Assembly: GCA_964421815.1 (NCBI GenBank)
Contig: CAYQYT010000008.1
Location: forward strand, 1 to 64,000
DNA: 64,000 nucleotides
Source: DTU089 sp964421815
GTDB lineage: Bacteria; Bacillota; Clostridia; Oscillospirales; Acutalibacteraceae
Reading direction: 5' to 3'
Position 1 is the stretch's first letter. Each line of letters starts with the position of its first letter. A program made the translations under genes and the position numbers. Positions 25,392-34,980 of this stretch are shown here, in pieces. The notes beneath the pieces are model-generated. The model saw nothing but the letters and a program-made list of their open reading frames with translations, was not told the DNA's origin and searched no databases.

Positions 25392-28217
25392 TCAAGATTT
25401 CAGCAAGGGTTTCAGATACTTTCCCGTATAAGATTTTTTACATTTTGCAATTTCTTCGGGAGTACCCTGCGCCACAACTTCGCCGCCGCCGTTCCCCCCC
25501 TCGGGACCCAAGTCAATAATATAATCCGCAGTTTTTATGACATCGAGATTATGCTCAATAACAATCACCGAATTGTTTGCATCAACAAGTTTATTGAGCA
25601 CTTCAATAAGTTTTTTAACATCCGCAGTATGCAATCCCGTTGTGGGCTCGTCAAGAATATATACGGTTTTACCCGTTGACTTTTTGGAAAGTTCCGTTGC
25701 AAGTTTAACCCTCTGTGCCTCACCGCCCGAAAGAGTTGTTGCAGACTGTCCGAGAGTAATATAACCCAGTCCCACATCAAAAATCGTTTGTAATTTACTA
25801 CGGATTTTCGGGATGTTTTCAAAAAAGTTCATCGCTTCTTCAACGGTCATATCAAGAACTTCGCTGATGCTTTTGCCCTTGTACTTTACATCAAGAGTTT
25901 CCCTGTTATATCGCGCTCCGCGGCACACCTCACAGGGTACATAAACATCGGAAAGAAAGTTCATTTCAATTTTTATAATACCGTCGCCCTCGCAAGCCTC
26001 ACAGCGACCGCCCTTAACATTAAAGGAAAAGCGTCCCGCATCGTAACCCTTTGCTTTAGCCTCTTGAGTGGATGCAAAAAGATTTCTGATATCGTTGAAC
26101 ACACCCGTGTATGTTGCAGTATTTGAGCGAGGTGTTCTGCCGATGGGTGACTGGTCAATATCAATAACTTTATCAAGGTTTTCAATACCCAGAATTTCAT
26201 CGTGCTTGCCTGCAAATTTTCTTGCATTGTTAAGTTCCGCGGCAAGTTTTTTATAGAGAATTTCATTTATGAGAGAGGATTTGCCCGAACCGGAAACACC
26301 CGTTACGGCAACAAGTTCACCCAACGGAATTTTAACATCAATATTTTTCAGATTATTCTGCTTTGCACCCTTAATTTCAATAAACTTTCCGTTACCTTTA
26401 CGTCGCTTTTCGGGAACGGCTATTTTCTTTTTGCCCGAAAGATACTGTCCCGTAACGGAACGCTCGCATTTCTTGATTTCATCCACGGTACCCGCGCAGA
26501 TTATTTCACCCCCGTGTACACCTGCGCCAACTCCCACATCCACAATAAAGTCCGCCGCGTTCATGGTGTCCTCATCGTGTTCAACAACAATGAGGGTATT
26601 GCCCAAATCCCTAAGATTTTTAAGGGACTGCAAGAGTTTTTCGTTATCCCTCTGATGAAGACCTATACTTGGTTCATCAAGAATATACAGCACACCCACA
26701 AGGGATGAACCGATTTGGGTTGCAAGACGAATTCTTTGACTTTCACCACCGGAGAGAGTTCCCGAGGAACGTGAAAGAGTGAGATAATCAAGTCCAACAT
26801 TACAGAGGAATCTCAATCTTGAACGGATTTCTTTTACAATTTGTTTGCCTATTATTTCCTCTTTTTCGGTTAATTGAAGATTCTCTATAAACTCCAATTC
26901 CTCACCGATTGACATATCGGTAAACTCATTTATATTCTTTCCGCCCACGGTTACCGCAAGGGGTGCGGGCTTCAGTCTTGCACCCTTACAGTCGGGACAT
27001 GGACAGGCGGTCATATACTGCTCAATATCTTTTCTTGACCAGTCGCTTGAAGTTTCCCTGTAACGGCGTTCAAGGTTGTTTATAATACCCTCAAATTCCG
27101 TCATATAGGTTCCGCTTCCGTATTCGTTTTCACGTACCATTTTTATACGTTCCCCGTCGGTACCGTAGAAAATGGCTTTTTGTCCCTCGGGAGAAATTTT
27201 GTTAAAAGGTGTATCAAGAGTGAAATTATATCTTTCTGCAAGGGCATTATAGTACATTCCCGCAATGGTGCTTGATTCAGTACTGCTCCATCCGCTTCCT
27301 TTAATTGCACCCTGTTTAATTGACAGTTTGCGGTTGGGGACAATCAAATCCTCGGACACACGCATAAACACACTCAATCCCGAGCAAGTGGGACAGGCGC
27401 CGAAGGGGTTGTTAAAAGAGAACATTCTCGGCTCAAGTTCATCCATACAGGAGCCGTGTTCGGGACAGGCAAAATTTTGGGAAAAGAGAATTTCCTCTCC
27501 CCCTATAACATCAATAATTGCCGTACCCTCCGTAAGAGCAAAAGCAGATTCGAGGGAATCCGTAAGACGGGAAGTTATGCCCTCTTTCATTATGAGTCTA
27601 TCGACAATAACCTCAATATTATGCTTTATATTTTTCTCAAGTTTCACCTTTTCGGAAAGGTCGTACATAATTCCGTCTATACGCACTCTTGAATAGCCCG
27701 ATTTTCTTACACTTTCAATTTCCTTTTGGAATTCGCCCTTTTTTCCCTTGGCGATGGGGGCTAAAATCTGGAACTTTGTCCCCTCATCCAAAAGAAGAAT
27801 TTTATCAACAATCTGGTCAATGGACTGTTTTGCAATTTCCTTGCCGCAAACAGGACAGTGGGGAACACCTATTCGGGCATATAAAAGCCTTAAATAGTCA
27901 TAAATTTCCGTAACGGTTCCCACGGTTGAGCGGGGATTTTTAGAAGTTGTTTTCTGGTCTATGGAAATTGCGGGAGAAAGTCCGTCGATACTGTCAACAT
28001 CGGGCTTTTCCATAATGCCAAGGAACTGTCTTGCGTATGAAGAAAGGCTCTCCATATATCTTCTCTGACCCTCGGCATATATGGTGTCAAATGCAAGGGA
28101 GGATTTGCCCGATCCCGAAAGACCGGTAAAAACAACAAGTTTGTCCCTTGGTATTTCAACATTAACATTTTTCAGATTGTGCTCTCTTGCACCTTTTACG
28201 ATTATATTCTTTTCCAT
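25392..28217 (-). CDS. uvrA: excinuclease ABC subunit A
   Basis: 941 residues, the usual length. Two ABC cassettes: Walker A TGLSGSGKSSLA near residue 35 and TGVSGSGKSSL near 640; signature LSGGESQRIRLA and LSGGEAQRVKLA. Zinc-binding cysteines appear in CPVCGKEI, GACPTCSG, CPCPDCKG, and GGRCEACEGDG with CEVCRGAR. It finds bulky DNA lesions with UvrB in nucleotide excision repair. Two bases after the uvrB stop, so same operon. Confidence 0.97.
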   Translation of the reverse strand: MEKNIIVKGAREHNLKNVNVEIPRDKLVVFTGLSGSGKSSLAFDTIYAEGQRRYMESLSSYARQFLGIMEKPDVDSIDGLSPAISIDQKTTSKNPRSTVGTVTEIYDYLRLLYARIGVPHCPVCGKEIAKQSIDQIVDKILLLDEGTKFQILAPIAKGKKGEFQKEIESVRKSGYSRVRIDGIMYDLSEKVKLEKNIKHNIEVIVDRLIMKEGITSRLTDSLESAFALTEGTAIIDVIGGEEILFSQNFACPEHGSCMDELEPRMFSFNNPFGACPTCSGLSVFMRVSEDLIVPNRKLSIKQGAIKGSGWSSTESSTIAGMYYNALAERYNFTLDTPFNKISPEGQKAIFYGTDGERIKMVRENEYGSGTYMTEFEGIINNLERRYRETSSDWSRKDIEQYMTACPCPDCKGARLKPAPLAVTVGGKNINEFTDMSIGEELEFIENLQLTEKEEIIGKQIVKEIRSRLRFLCNVGLDYLTLSRSSGTLSGGESQRIRLATQIGSSLVGVLYILDEPSIGLHQRDNEKLLQSLKNLRDLGNTLIVVEHDEDTMNAADFIVDVGVGAGVHGGEIICAGTVDEIKKCERSVTGQYLSGKKKIAVPEKRRKGNGKFIEIKGAKQNNLKNIDVKIPLGELVAVTGVSGSGKSSLINEILYKKLAAELNNARKFAGKHDEILGIENLDKVIDIDQSPIGRTPRSNTATYTGVFNDIRNLFASTQEAKAKGYDAGRFSFNVKGGRCEACEGDGIIKIEMNFLSDVYVPCEVCRGARYNRETLDVKYKGKSISEVLDMTVEEAMNFFENIPKIRSKLQTIFDVGLGYITLGQSATTLSGGEAQRVKLATELSKKSTGKTVYILDEPTTGLHTADVKKLIEVLNKLVDANNSVIVIEHNLDVIKTADYIIDLGPEGGNGGGEVVAQGTPEEIAKCKKSYTGKYLKPLLKS

Positions 28218-28219
28218 TT

Positions 28220-30187
28220 TTACTTACCGTTTCTTATTTTTTCAATTTGGTCACGCAGATATGCGGCATGCTCAAATTCAAGAAGTTGTGCGGCGGCACG
28301 CATTTCCTTTGAAAGTTTGTCAATAAGTTCATTTTTCTCTCTTTCGGAAAGTCGGCGCTTTGCAACACGTTCTTGAATATTGTCCTTTGAACTGATTTCA
28401 AGGATTTCACGAACATCCTTTTTAATGGTTTCGGGAACAATTCCGTGTTCCTCGTTATATTTCATCTGTTTTTCACGTCTGCGGTATGTTTCGGTTATGG
28501 CTCTTTCCATTGAACCCGTAACCTCGTCCGCATACATAATAACCTGACCCTGTGCGTTTCGGGCGGCTCTGCCTATGGTCTGTATAAGGGATGTTTCGCT
28601 TCTCAAAAAGCCCTCTTTGTCCGCGTCAAGAATTGCAACAAGTGAAACCTCGGGAATGTCAAGACCCTCTCTCAAAAGGTTGATACCCACAAGCACATCA
28701 AATTCACCCAGACGCAAATCACGTATAAGTTCCATACGTTCAATGGTGTCAACGTCAAAGTGCATATACCGAACTTTAATGCCGTAGTTTGTAAGGTAAT
28801 CCGTTAAATCCTCCGCCATTTTCCGTGTTAATGTTGTTACAAGAACACGTTCTTTTTTCTCCACCCGCATATTGATTTCGGAAATAAGGTCATCAATCTG
28901 TCCCGCTGTGGGACGAACGCTCACTTCCGGATCAAGAAGTCCCGTGGGGCGAATAACCTGTTCCGCAATCTGACTGCTTTTCTCTTTCTCAAGTTCACCC
29001 GGGGTTGCGCTTACGAATATTTTTTGATGAGTTTTCTTATAAAATTCATCAAATTTCAGGGGTCTGTTATCAAAAGCCGATGGCAGACGGAAACCGAAAT
29101 TTACAAGACTTTCCTTTCTGGAACGGTCCCCACCGTACATACCGCGAACCTGGGGCAAAGTAACGTGGGATTCATCCACGAAAAGAACAAAATCATCGGG
29201 GAAATAATCGAGGAGAGTAAAGGGTGCCGAACCCGGTTTTCGTCCCGACATAACACGGGAATAGTTCTCAATCCCCTTGCAGAAGCCTGTTTCCCGTAAC
29301 ATTTCTATATCATACAAAGTCCTCTGCAGAATTCTCTGTGCCTCAAGGAGTTTGCCCTGTGCCTTAAACTCCTCCACACGCCCTTCCATTTCGTTATAGA
29401 TATTTTCAAGGGCTTTTTCCATTTTGTCATGTTCCACTACATAGTGGGACGCGGGGTAAATCGCCACGTGGGAAAGGTTGCATTTAACCTCACCTGTCAG
29501 CGGATGTATCTCGGAAATTCTGTCAATTTCATCACCAAAAAACTCAATTCTGTATGCGGTTTCAGAAGAATAAACGGGGAAAATCTCCACCGTGTCACCC
29601 TTAACCCTGAACTTGTTTCGGGTAAAACTCACATCATTTCGTTCATACTGTATATCAACAAGTTTTGCAATAAGTTCGTCCCTGTCCTTTTGCATTCCCG
29701 TACGCAGCGAGATAACCATACTCCTGTAATCAATGGGGTCACCGAGAGTATAAATACAGGAAACACTTGCAACTATAATAACATCCCGTCTTTCCGAAAG
29801 TGCCGAGGTTGCGGAGTGACGGAGTTTGTCTATTTCGTCATTTACGGCACTGTCCTTTTCAATGTAGGTGTCCGTGGTGGGAATATATGCTTCCGGTTGA
29901 TAATAGTCGTAATAGGAGACAAAATATTCAACTGCGTTTTCGGGAAAGAACTCTTTAAACTCGGAGCAAAGTTGTGCCGCAAGAGTTTTGTTGTGGGCAA
30001 GAACCAGGGTGGGACGGTTAAGCTGTGCAATAACATTTGCCATTGTAAAGGTTTTACCGCTACCCGTAACACCCAAAAGGGTCTGTTCATTATAGCCCTT
30101 GTTAACTCCGTCAACAAGAGTTTTAATAGCCTCGGGCTGATCCCCCGTAGGTTTATAATTTGAATGTAAAATGAACTTGTCCGGCAT
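28220..30187 (-). CDS. uvrB: excinuclease ABC subunit B
   Basis: 655 residues. Walker A GVTGSGKTFTM, the beta-hairpin region YYDYYQPEAYIP, VDESHVTLPQ, helicase motifs including QTIGRAARNAQG, and the C-terminal UVR coiled coil LSKEMRAAAQLLEFEHAAYLRDQ. The true start is the ATG at 30187 (MPDKFILHS), with AAAGGAG eight bases upstream; the open frame continues 22 codons before it. No LexA box like those at 37.3 kb was found upstream, unlike many Firmicutes. Confidence 0.97.
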   Translation of the reverse strand: MPDKFILHSNYKPTGDQPEAIKTLVDGVNKGYNEQTLLGVTGSGKTFTMANVIAQLNRPTLVLAHNKTLAAQLCSEFKEFFPENAVEYFVSYYDYYQPEAYIPTTDTYIEKDSAVNDEIDKLRHSATSALSERRDVIIVASVSCIYTLGDPIDYRSMVISLRTGMQKDRDELIAKLVDIQYERNDVSFTRNKFRVKGDTVEIFPVYSSETAYRIEFFGDEIDRISEIHPLTGEVKCNLSHVAIYPASHYVVEHDKMEKALENIYNEMEGRVEEFKAQGKLLEAQRILQRTLYDIEMLRETGFCKGIENYSRVMSGRKPGSAPFTLLDYFPDDFVLFVDESHVTLPQVRGMYGGDRSRKESLVNFGFRLPSAFDNRPLKFDEFYKKTHQKIFVSATPGELEKEKSSQIAEQVIRPTGLLDPEVSVRPTAGQIDDLISEINMRVEKKERVLVTTLTRKMAEDLTDYLTNYGIKVRYMHFDVDTIERMELIRDLRLGEFDVLVGINLLREGLDIPEVSLVAILDADKEGFLRSETSLIQTIGRAARNAQGQVIMYADEVTGSMERAITETYRRREKQMKYNEEHGIVPETIKKDVREILEISSKDNIQERVAKRRLSEREKNELIDKLSKEMRAAAQLLEFEHAAYLRDQIEKIRNGK

Positions 30188-30421
30188 ACTTCCGCTCCTT
30201 TCGTTACAGTTAACAGGTGTAAACAAACCGTTGCAACTCATATCAATTTCCAAATTTAGTATTATACCAATAAGTCATTATATCACACAATATTTTACAA
30301 GTAAATAAGTGGTGACAACAAAAAATATTCTGTAAAACCCGCCCGATATTGTCACTTTATCACGTTAAAGCACCGAAAGGCAGTATCACTTTGTGAATTT
30401 TGTTGAAAATTCAATATTTTA

Positions 30422-30450
30422 TTGACAAACCGTTAAAATCGGCATATAAT
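30422..30450 (+). promoter_or_regulatory. consensus sigma-A promoter of the small transcript
   Basis: TTGACA at 30422-30427, 17-base spacer, TATAAT at 30445-30450: the best promoter in the window. Predicted start about 30457. Confidence 0.88.
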
Positions 30451-30456
30451 TTGAAA

Positions 30457-30645
30457 CATATTTAGGTTGAGTCGGGAACCCGATTTCTCGGAGGAAGGGT
30501 AGCACAATGTTTAGTGAACAAGTATGTTTCTCTAACACCGGTATGTGCGGTGCATTTACTGCAACGCGTAGTTCGGCTTGCCCTGATTTTTCCGACAATG
30601 CCGTAACCTTGCTTTGCACTGCTCTTTTTGCAGTGCTTATTTTAC
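30457..30645 (+). ncRNA. candidate structured noncoding RNA, about 185 nt
   Basis: The transcript from the perfect promoter folds by eye into closing helices 464-468/605-609 (AGGTT/AACCT) and 471-478/589-596 (GTCGGGAA with TTTCCGAC), enclosing hairpins CCGA-TTTC-TCGG (480-491), GAAC/GTTTC (516-530) and CACCG/CGGTG (536-552), all offset by 30,000. It ends in a hairpin GCACTGC-TCTTTTT-GCAGTGC (30616-30636) and a T-rich tail. Size, strength and host suggest a raiA-motif or 6S-type RNA; I could not confirm either. An 84-codon frame (30507-30761) with an AAGGG site and a hydrophobic end overlaps it and is the alternative reading. Confidence 0.55.
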
Positions 30646-30784
30646 TTTTGGGCACGATTTTGTGCTGTATCAGTGCTTCTGTGGGTATAGCAGTATCAAT
30701 CGTTGTACTTGGCTTTTTGCACTTTTTACTAATTACAAGATTACAATTTAATAAAAGGTAAGGTTTATTTTCATCACGATAATT

Positions 30785-30820
30785 AAAAGGGCTTTACCTG
30801 TTGTGGTAAGGTTCTTTTTA
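30785..30820 (+). terminator. terminator or attenuator in front of livJ
   Basis: AAAAGGGCTTTACC pairs, with two G-T wobbles, to GGTAAGGTTCTTTT; loop TGTTGT. It ends about 40 bases before the livJ ATG. It could end the upstream transcript or attenuate read-through into the liv operon. Confidence 0.6.
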
Positions 30821-30859
30821 TTATGAAATAAGCAAATTTTAGTAAAGGAGACAACGCTT

Positions 30860-32008
30860 ATGAAAAAATTCATGAAAGTTGCCGCGCTTGTATTGGTAGC
30901 TACATTATTGGTTAGTTGCTTCGCAGCCTGCGGCACAAAAACAGACGACAAAAAAGATGATGGTAAAACAAATACAACCGGTGAAATCTTCATCGGCGCT
31001 ACCGGCCCCTTGACAGGTGACGCTTCTTCTTACGGTATCTCCGTTAAAAACGGTGCTGAAATCGCAATTGAAGAAATCAACGCTGCCGGCGGACTTAACG
31101 GTATCACATTAAAATTTGAAATTAAAGACGACAAAGCTGCTGCCGCAGATGCCGCAACTGCTTACGACGCACTTATGGACGCAGGTATGCAGGTATCACT
31201 CGGTTCCGTAACATCCGGTTCTTGCGAAGCTTTCGCAGGTGCTGCTGAAGAAGATAACCTCTTCTTTATGACCCCGTCAGCTTCTGCCGCTAACATCATT
31301 ACTTACGGCAGCAACTCTTTCCGCGTATGCTTCGGTGACCCCGACCAGGGTATTCTCGCCGCTCAGAAACTTGCCGCTAATTACGAGAAAATCGGTTGTA
31401 TCTATGACACAAGCGATCCTTACTCAACAGGTATTTACGAAGCATTTAAAGGCGAAATGAAAAACCTTAACAAAACTTACGAAGTTCGTACATTTGATGC
31501 AGACAACAAGAAGGACTTCTCCGCTCAGGTAGATGCTCTTAAAGATTGCGATGTAATCTTCCTCCCCATCTACTACACAGAAGCAGGACTTATTGCCAAC
31601 GCTTGCGCAAGCAAGGGTGTTGACGCTGTTCTCTTTGGTTGTGACGGTCTTGACGGTATAGCTGACCAGATCGACAAAGCAGTTGTTTCTAACGACATCA
31701 GCTACATCACTCCCTTTGATGTAAACAGCGAGGCTGAAAATGTTTCTGCTTTCGTTGCAAAATACGAAGAGAAACATGGTGAAAAGCCCGACCAGTTCGC
31801 TGCTGACGCTTACGATGCAGTTTATGCTATTTTCGAAGGTATGAAAGCCGCAGGCATAAACGACGCTGACATCTCTGCAAGTGACCTTTCAGACGCTCTC
31901 CAGAAAGCTATTACTGCTGAAGGCTTCGTACTCAAAGGTCTTACAGGTGAAATGACTTGGGATGCATCAGGTGCATGTACAAAAGTTCCTGTAATTGTTG
32001 AACTCTAA
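30860..32008 (+). CDS. livJ: branched-chain amino-acid ABC transporter substrate-binding lipoprotein
   Basis: 382 residues. The lipobox is VSCFAAC. A peripheral-binding (type 1) domain starts EIFIGATGPLTGDASSYG and includes AIEEINAAGGLNGI, the usual LivJ/LivK signature. The mature protein is anchored outside the membrane and delivers leucine, isoleucine, valine or similar ligands to the permease. AAGGAG precedes the ATG. First gene of the complete livJHMGF operon. Confidence 0.93.
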   Translation: MKKFMKVAALVLVATLLVSCFAACGTKTDDKKDDGKTNTTGEIFIGATGPLTGDASSYGISVKNGAEIAIEEINAAGGLNGITLKFEIKDDKAAAADAATAYDALMDAGMQVSLGSVTSGSCEAFAGAAEEDNLFFMTPSASAANIITYGSNSFRVCFGDPDQGILAAQKLAANYEKIGCIYDTSDPYSTGIYEAFKGEMKNLNKTYEVRTFDADNKKDFSAQVDALKDCDVIFLPIYYTEAGLIANACASKGVDAVLFGCDGLDGIADQIDKAVVSNDISYITPFDVNSEAENVSAFVAKYEEKHGEKPDQFAADAYDAVYAIFEGMKAAGINDADISASDLSDALQKAITAEGFVLKGLTGEMTWDASGACTKVPVIVEL

Positions 32009-32040
32009 TTCTCATTTAGAGTAATCTGACAGTCAATTAC

Positions 32041-32124
32041 GCAACCGATGTGGGAAACCGCATCGGTTGCAATGTGACTTATATCGGAGAGAAACAAAGT
32101 GAATTTTTCTTGTTTTTCTCCGAT
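32041..32124 (+). promoter_or_regulatory. two stable hairpins between livJ and livH
   Basis: Hairpin one: GCAACCGATG (32041-32050) with CATCGGTTGC (32061-32070); the loop closes further to a GAAA tetraloop. Hairpin two: ATCGGAGA-AAACAA (32083-32097) with TTGTTTTTCTCCGAT (32110-32124). Neither ends in a T-tract. Such structures often protect the binding-protein mRNA and lower expression of distal genes. Confidence 0.65.
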
Positions 32125-32166
32125 GTAAATTACAAAACATCAAAAAAATATTAAGGGGTACATAGA

Positions 32167-33060
32167 ATGAGTACAATTATGAGCGTTCTTATCAACGGTC
32201 TTAGCCTTGGTGCCATTTATGCACTTATTGCCCTGGGCTATACTATGGTATATGGTATCGCAAAAATGTTGAACTTTGCTCATGGTGACATCATCATGGT
32301 GGGTTCTTATGCAATTTTTCTTACGGTAATGAATTTAAATTTAGGAAGTCCTGTGCTTACACTTATTGTGGCACTTCTTCTTGCAGTTGTTGTATGTACA
32401 ATATTCGGTGTTACAATCGAAAAAATCGCATACAAACCCCTCCGAGGTGCTTCTCCCTTGGCAGTTCTTATTACCGCTATCGGTGTTAGTTATTTCCTGC
32501 AGGGTATGTCACAGCTCATATTCGGTGCAAGAGCATTACCCATCACAATGCCAAATTTGGGAAACATTGATTTAGGTGCTACAATTGTCAGCGTGGGTAC
32601 TGTTATTACGCTTGTTGTAGGTATTATCTTAATGGTCGCTCTGACGCTCTTTATAAAATACACCCGCACAGGTAAAGCCATGGTTGCGGTTTCCGAAGAT
32701 AAGGGCGCCGCACAACTTATGGGCATCAATGTCAACAAAATCATTATGATTACCTTTGCTATCGGTTCAGCCCTTGCCGCATTTGCCTCTCTTTTCTACC
32801 TTTTCGGTATTCCTGCGGTTAACCCCACTCTCGGCTCCATGCCCGGTATCAAGGCTTTTGCCGCAGCGGTTATCGGCGGTATAGGTTCCATCCCCGGCGC
32901 AATGCTCGGCGGTATTCTTATGGGTCTTATTGAGAGTGTTTGCAAGAGTATTCCCGCTCTGAGTTCTTACACTCTGGCTATTGAATTCGGTATATTGATT
33001 CTTATATTGCTTATCAGACCCATCGGTCTTTTAGGTAAAAAAAGGAGGGTTAAAGTTTAA
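32167..33060 (+). CDS. livH: branched-chain amino-acid ABC transporter permease
   Basis: 297 residues, about eight transmembrane segments. LivH features: LSLGAIYALIALGYTMVYGI at the start, MLNFAHGDI, and IGGIGSIPGAMLGGILMG, the loop that contacts the ATPase. Preceded by AAGGGG. The permease partner LivM starts two bases after its stop. Confidence 0.94.
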   Translation: MSTIMSVLINGLSLGAIYALIALGYTMVYGIAKMLNFAHGDIIMVGSYAIFLTVMNLNLGSPVLTLIVALLLAVVVCTIFGVTIEKIAYKPLRGASPLAVLITAIGVSYFLQGMSQLIFGARALPITMPNLGNIDLGATIVSVGTVITLVVGIILMVALTLFIKYTRTGKAMVAVSEDKGAAQLMGINVNKIIMITFAIGSALAAFASLFYLFGIPAVNPTLGSMPGIKAFAAAVIGGIGSIPGAMLGGILMGLIESVCKSIPALSSYTLAIEFGILILILLIRPIGLLGKKRRVKV

Positions 33061-33062
33061 TT

Positions 33063-34205
33063 ATGCAATATTTTAAGAACATTAAACAATCCTTCAAACT
33101 CAAAAACAACATTAACTACTTTGTACTCTTAGCACTTTTAGTAGTTTTAATTGTTATGGATCAGTTCGGTCTTTTGGGCCGTTCAATGACCGGTCTTATT
33201 ACTAAAATGGGTTATTCCGCAATCCTTGCGGTGTCACTTAATCTTGTTGTAGGTTTCCTTGGGGAATTGTCCTTGGGTCACGCAGGTTTTATGTGTGCGG
33301 GTGCGTACATTGGTTGCTTTTTTGCAAACTATATGTACACCGTTGTTGATAATCAAATTTTAGTTCTCTTCCTTGCAATGATTGTGGGCGGTTTGGTTGC
33401 CACAGTTTTAGGTCTTATAGTCGGTCTGCCGGCTTTACGTCTTAAAGGGGACTACTTAGCCATTGTTACTTTGGCTTTCGGTGAAATCATCCGTAACATA
33501 TTCAATAACACTTCAAGCGACACGTTCGGCGGTGCCATGGGTATGTCAACTAAAAAGCTTAACGGCACTACGCTTTTCATAATTACTCTTGTTACGCTCA
33601 CTATTGTACTGTTCCTTTGTCAAAGCCTTATAAGAAGTAAGCACGGCCGTGCAATTACCGCTATTCGCGATAATGAAATAGCCGCAAAATCCATGGGCAT
33701 AAACGTTACTTATTACAAATTATTTGTATTTGCACTTGCCGCTTGCTTCGCAGGTATTGCGGGTGTTCTTTACGGACATTCACTTTCCACCGTTCGTCAG
33801 GACGCTTTCACTTATAACTACTCCATCGAAATTCTTGTTATGGTTGTTCTCGGCGGTATAGGCAGTATGCGCGGTTCCATAATCTCCGCATCACTTATTG
33901 TTTACATTAACGCATTGCTTCAAAACAACCTTTCCGGTGATATGGCGGAAATCAAACAGGCTGTTTACGCTGTCATTCTCATTGTTGTTGTTATATTCAA
34001 CAACGCTCCCGCTCTTAACAAGGTTAGAGATAAACTTTCTCTTTCAAACATTTTAAAGAAAAATAAGAAACCCGAGGTAATTCACGATGACGGTGCGGAC
34101 TGGAGAAAAGTTCCCACCAAAATCCCCATGGACGAAGTTCTTACGGCGGATCTTCCCAACAATAATGCCTTTGAGCCCGACAAACCGGAGAAAGGAGATA
34201 AATAA
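33063..34205 (+). CDS. livM: branched-chain amino-acid ABC transporter permease
   Basis: 380 residues, eight to ten transmembrane segments. LivM marks: LSLGHAGFMCAGAY, LRLKGDYLAIVTLAFGEIIR, GINVTYYKLFVFALAA and VLGGIGSMRGSI. A charged C-terminal tail of about 45 residues (PEVIHDDGADWRKVP to the end) is longer than in typical LivM. One base separates its stop from the livG start. Confidence 0.94.
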   Translation: MQYFKNIKQSFKLKNNINYFVLLALLVVLIVMDQFGLLGRSMTGLITKMGYSAILAVSLNLVVGFLGELSLGHAGFMCAGAYIGCFFANYMYTVVDNQILVLFLAMIVGGLVATVLGLIVGLPALRLKGDYLAIVTLAFGEIIRNIFNNTSSDTFGGAMGMSTKKLNGTTLFIITLVTLTIVLFLCQSLIRSKHGRAITAIRDNEIAAKSMGINVTYYKLFVFALAACFAGIAGVLYGHSLSTVRQDAFTYNYSIEILVMVVLGGIGSMRGSIISASLIVYINALLQNNLSGDMAEIKQAVYAVILIVVVIFNNAPALNKVRDKLSLSNILKKNKKPEVIHDDGADWRKVPTKIPMDEVLTADLPNNNAFEPDKPEKGDK

Positions 34206-34206
34206 A

Positions 34207-34977
34207 ATGGCAGAATACTTACTTGAAACCAAAAATCTCGGCATCTCCTTCGGCGGTCTTAAAGCACTTGATGATATTAACCTTAAAATAAAAAAGAATC
34301 AGCTTTACGGTCTTGTGGGACCCAACGGTGCCGGTAAAACCACTGTTTTCAATTTGCTCACAGGTGTATATAAACCCACAACGGGTACATTTTACTTGGA
34401 TGGCAAAGAGTTGACAGGCAAAAGTCAAGAAAAAATCAATCATGAGGGAATTGCCCGTACTTTCCAAAACATTCGTCTTTTTAACAATATGAGTGTTATC
34501 AGAAATGTTATGGTAGGGCTTCATAATCAACCAGAATTCAAGTGCAATCCCTTTGCAAGTATGTTAAGGCTTCCCAAACACTTTGATACGGAAATCCGTT
34601 GCAGAGAGAAAGCAAAAGAGATTTTAAAGATTTTCGACCTTTACGATGAGAGAAACAACCTGGCTTGTAATCTCCCCTACGGTAAACAGAGGAAACTTGA
34701 AATCGCCCGTGCCCTTGCAACTAATCCGAAGCTTTTGCTTCTTGATGAACCTGCGGCGGGTATGAATCCCAACGAAACCGAAGATCTTATGAGAATAGTC
34801 AGGAGAATCCGTGATGAGTTCGATATGACAATTCTTCTTATTGAGCATGACCTTAAATTCGTATCCGGTCTTTGTGATGAGCTTACTGTATTGAACTTTG
34901 GCACAACACTTGCCGAGGGTACTGCAGAAGAAGCACTTAATGACCCTGAAGTTATTAAGGCATATATCGGAGGTTAA
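34207..34977 (+). CDS. livG: branched-chain amino-acid ABC transporter ATPase
   Basis: 256 residues. Walker A GPNGAGKTT, NLPYGKQRKLEIARAL in place of the LSGGQ signature, as usual in LivG, Walker B LLLLDEPAAGMN. The start at 34207 follows AAAGGAG and the stop of livM; an in-frame extension into livM is spurious. Binds ATP for import. Confidence 0.95.
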   Translation: MAEYLLETKNLGISFGGLKALDDINLKIKKNQLYGLVGPNGAGKTTVFNLLTGVYKPTTGTFYLDGKELTGKSQEKINHEGIARTFQNIRLFNNMSVIRNVMVGLHNQPEFKCNPFASMLRLPKHFDTEIRCREKAKEILKIFDLYDERNNLACNLPYGKQRKLEIARALATNPKLLLLDEPAAGMNPNETEDLMRIVRRIRDEFDMTILLIEHDLKFVSGLCDELTVLNFGTTLAEGTAEEALNDPEVIKAYIGG

Positions 34978-34980
34978 GTT

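Noticed and set aside
29429..30163. 244-codon plus-strand frame opposite uvrB
   Set aside because: It lies opposite the conserved UvrB coding sequence; cysteine- and asparagine-rich composition typical of an antisense shadow.
30312..30355. Inverted repeat GTGACAA / TTGTCAC upstream of the small transcript
   Set aside because: Arms of seven bases separated by 30; could be an operator but may be chance in AT-rich DNA.
30507..30761. 84-residue cysteine-rich frame with a hydrophobic C-terminus
   Set aside because: It has a plausible AAGGG site, but a T-tailed hairpin lies inside it and its 5' half is built from complementary helices. I treat the locus as RNA and keep the frame as the alternative.
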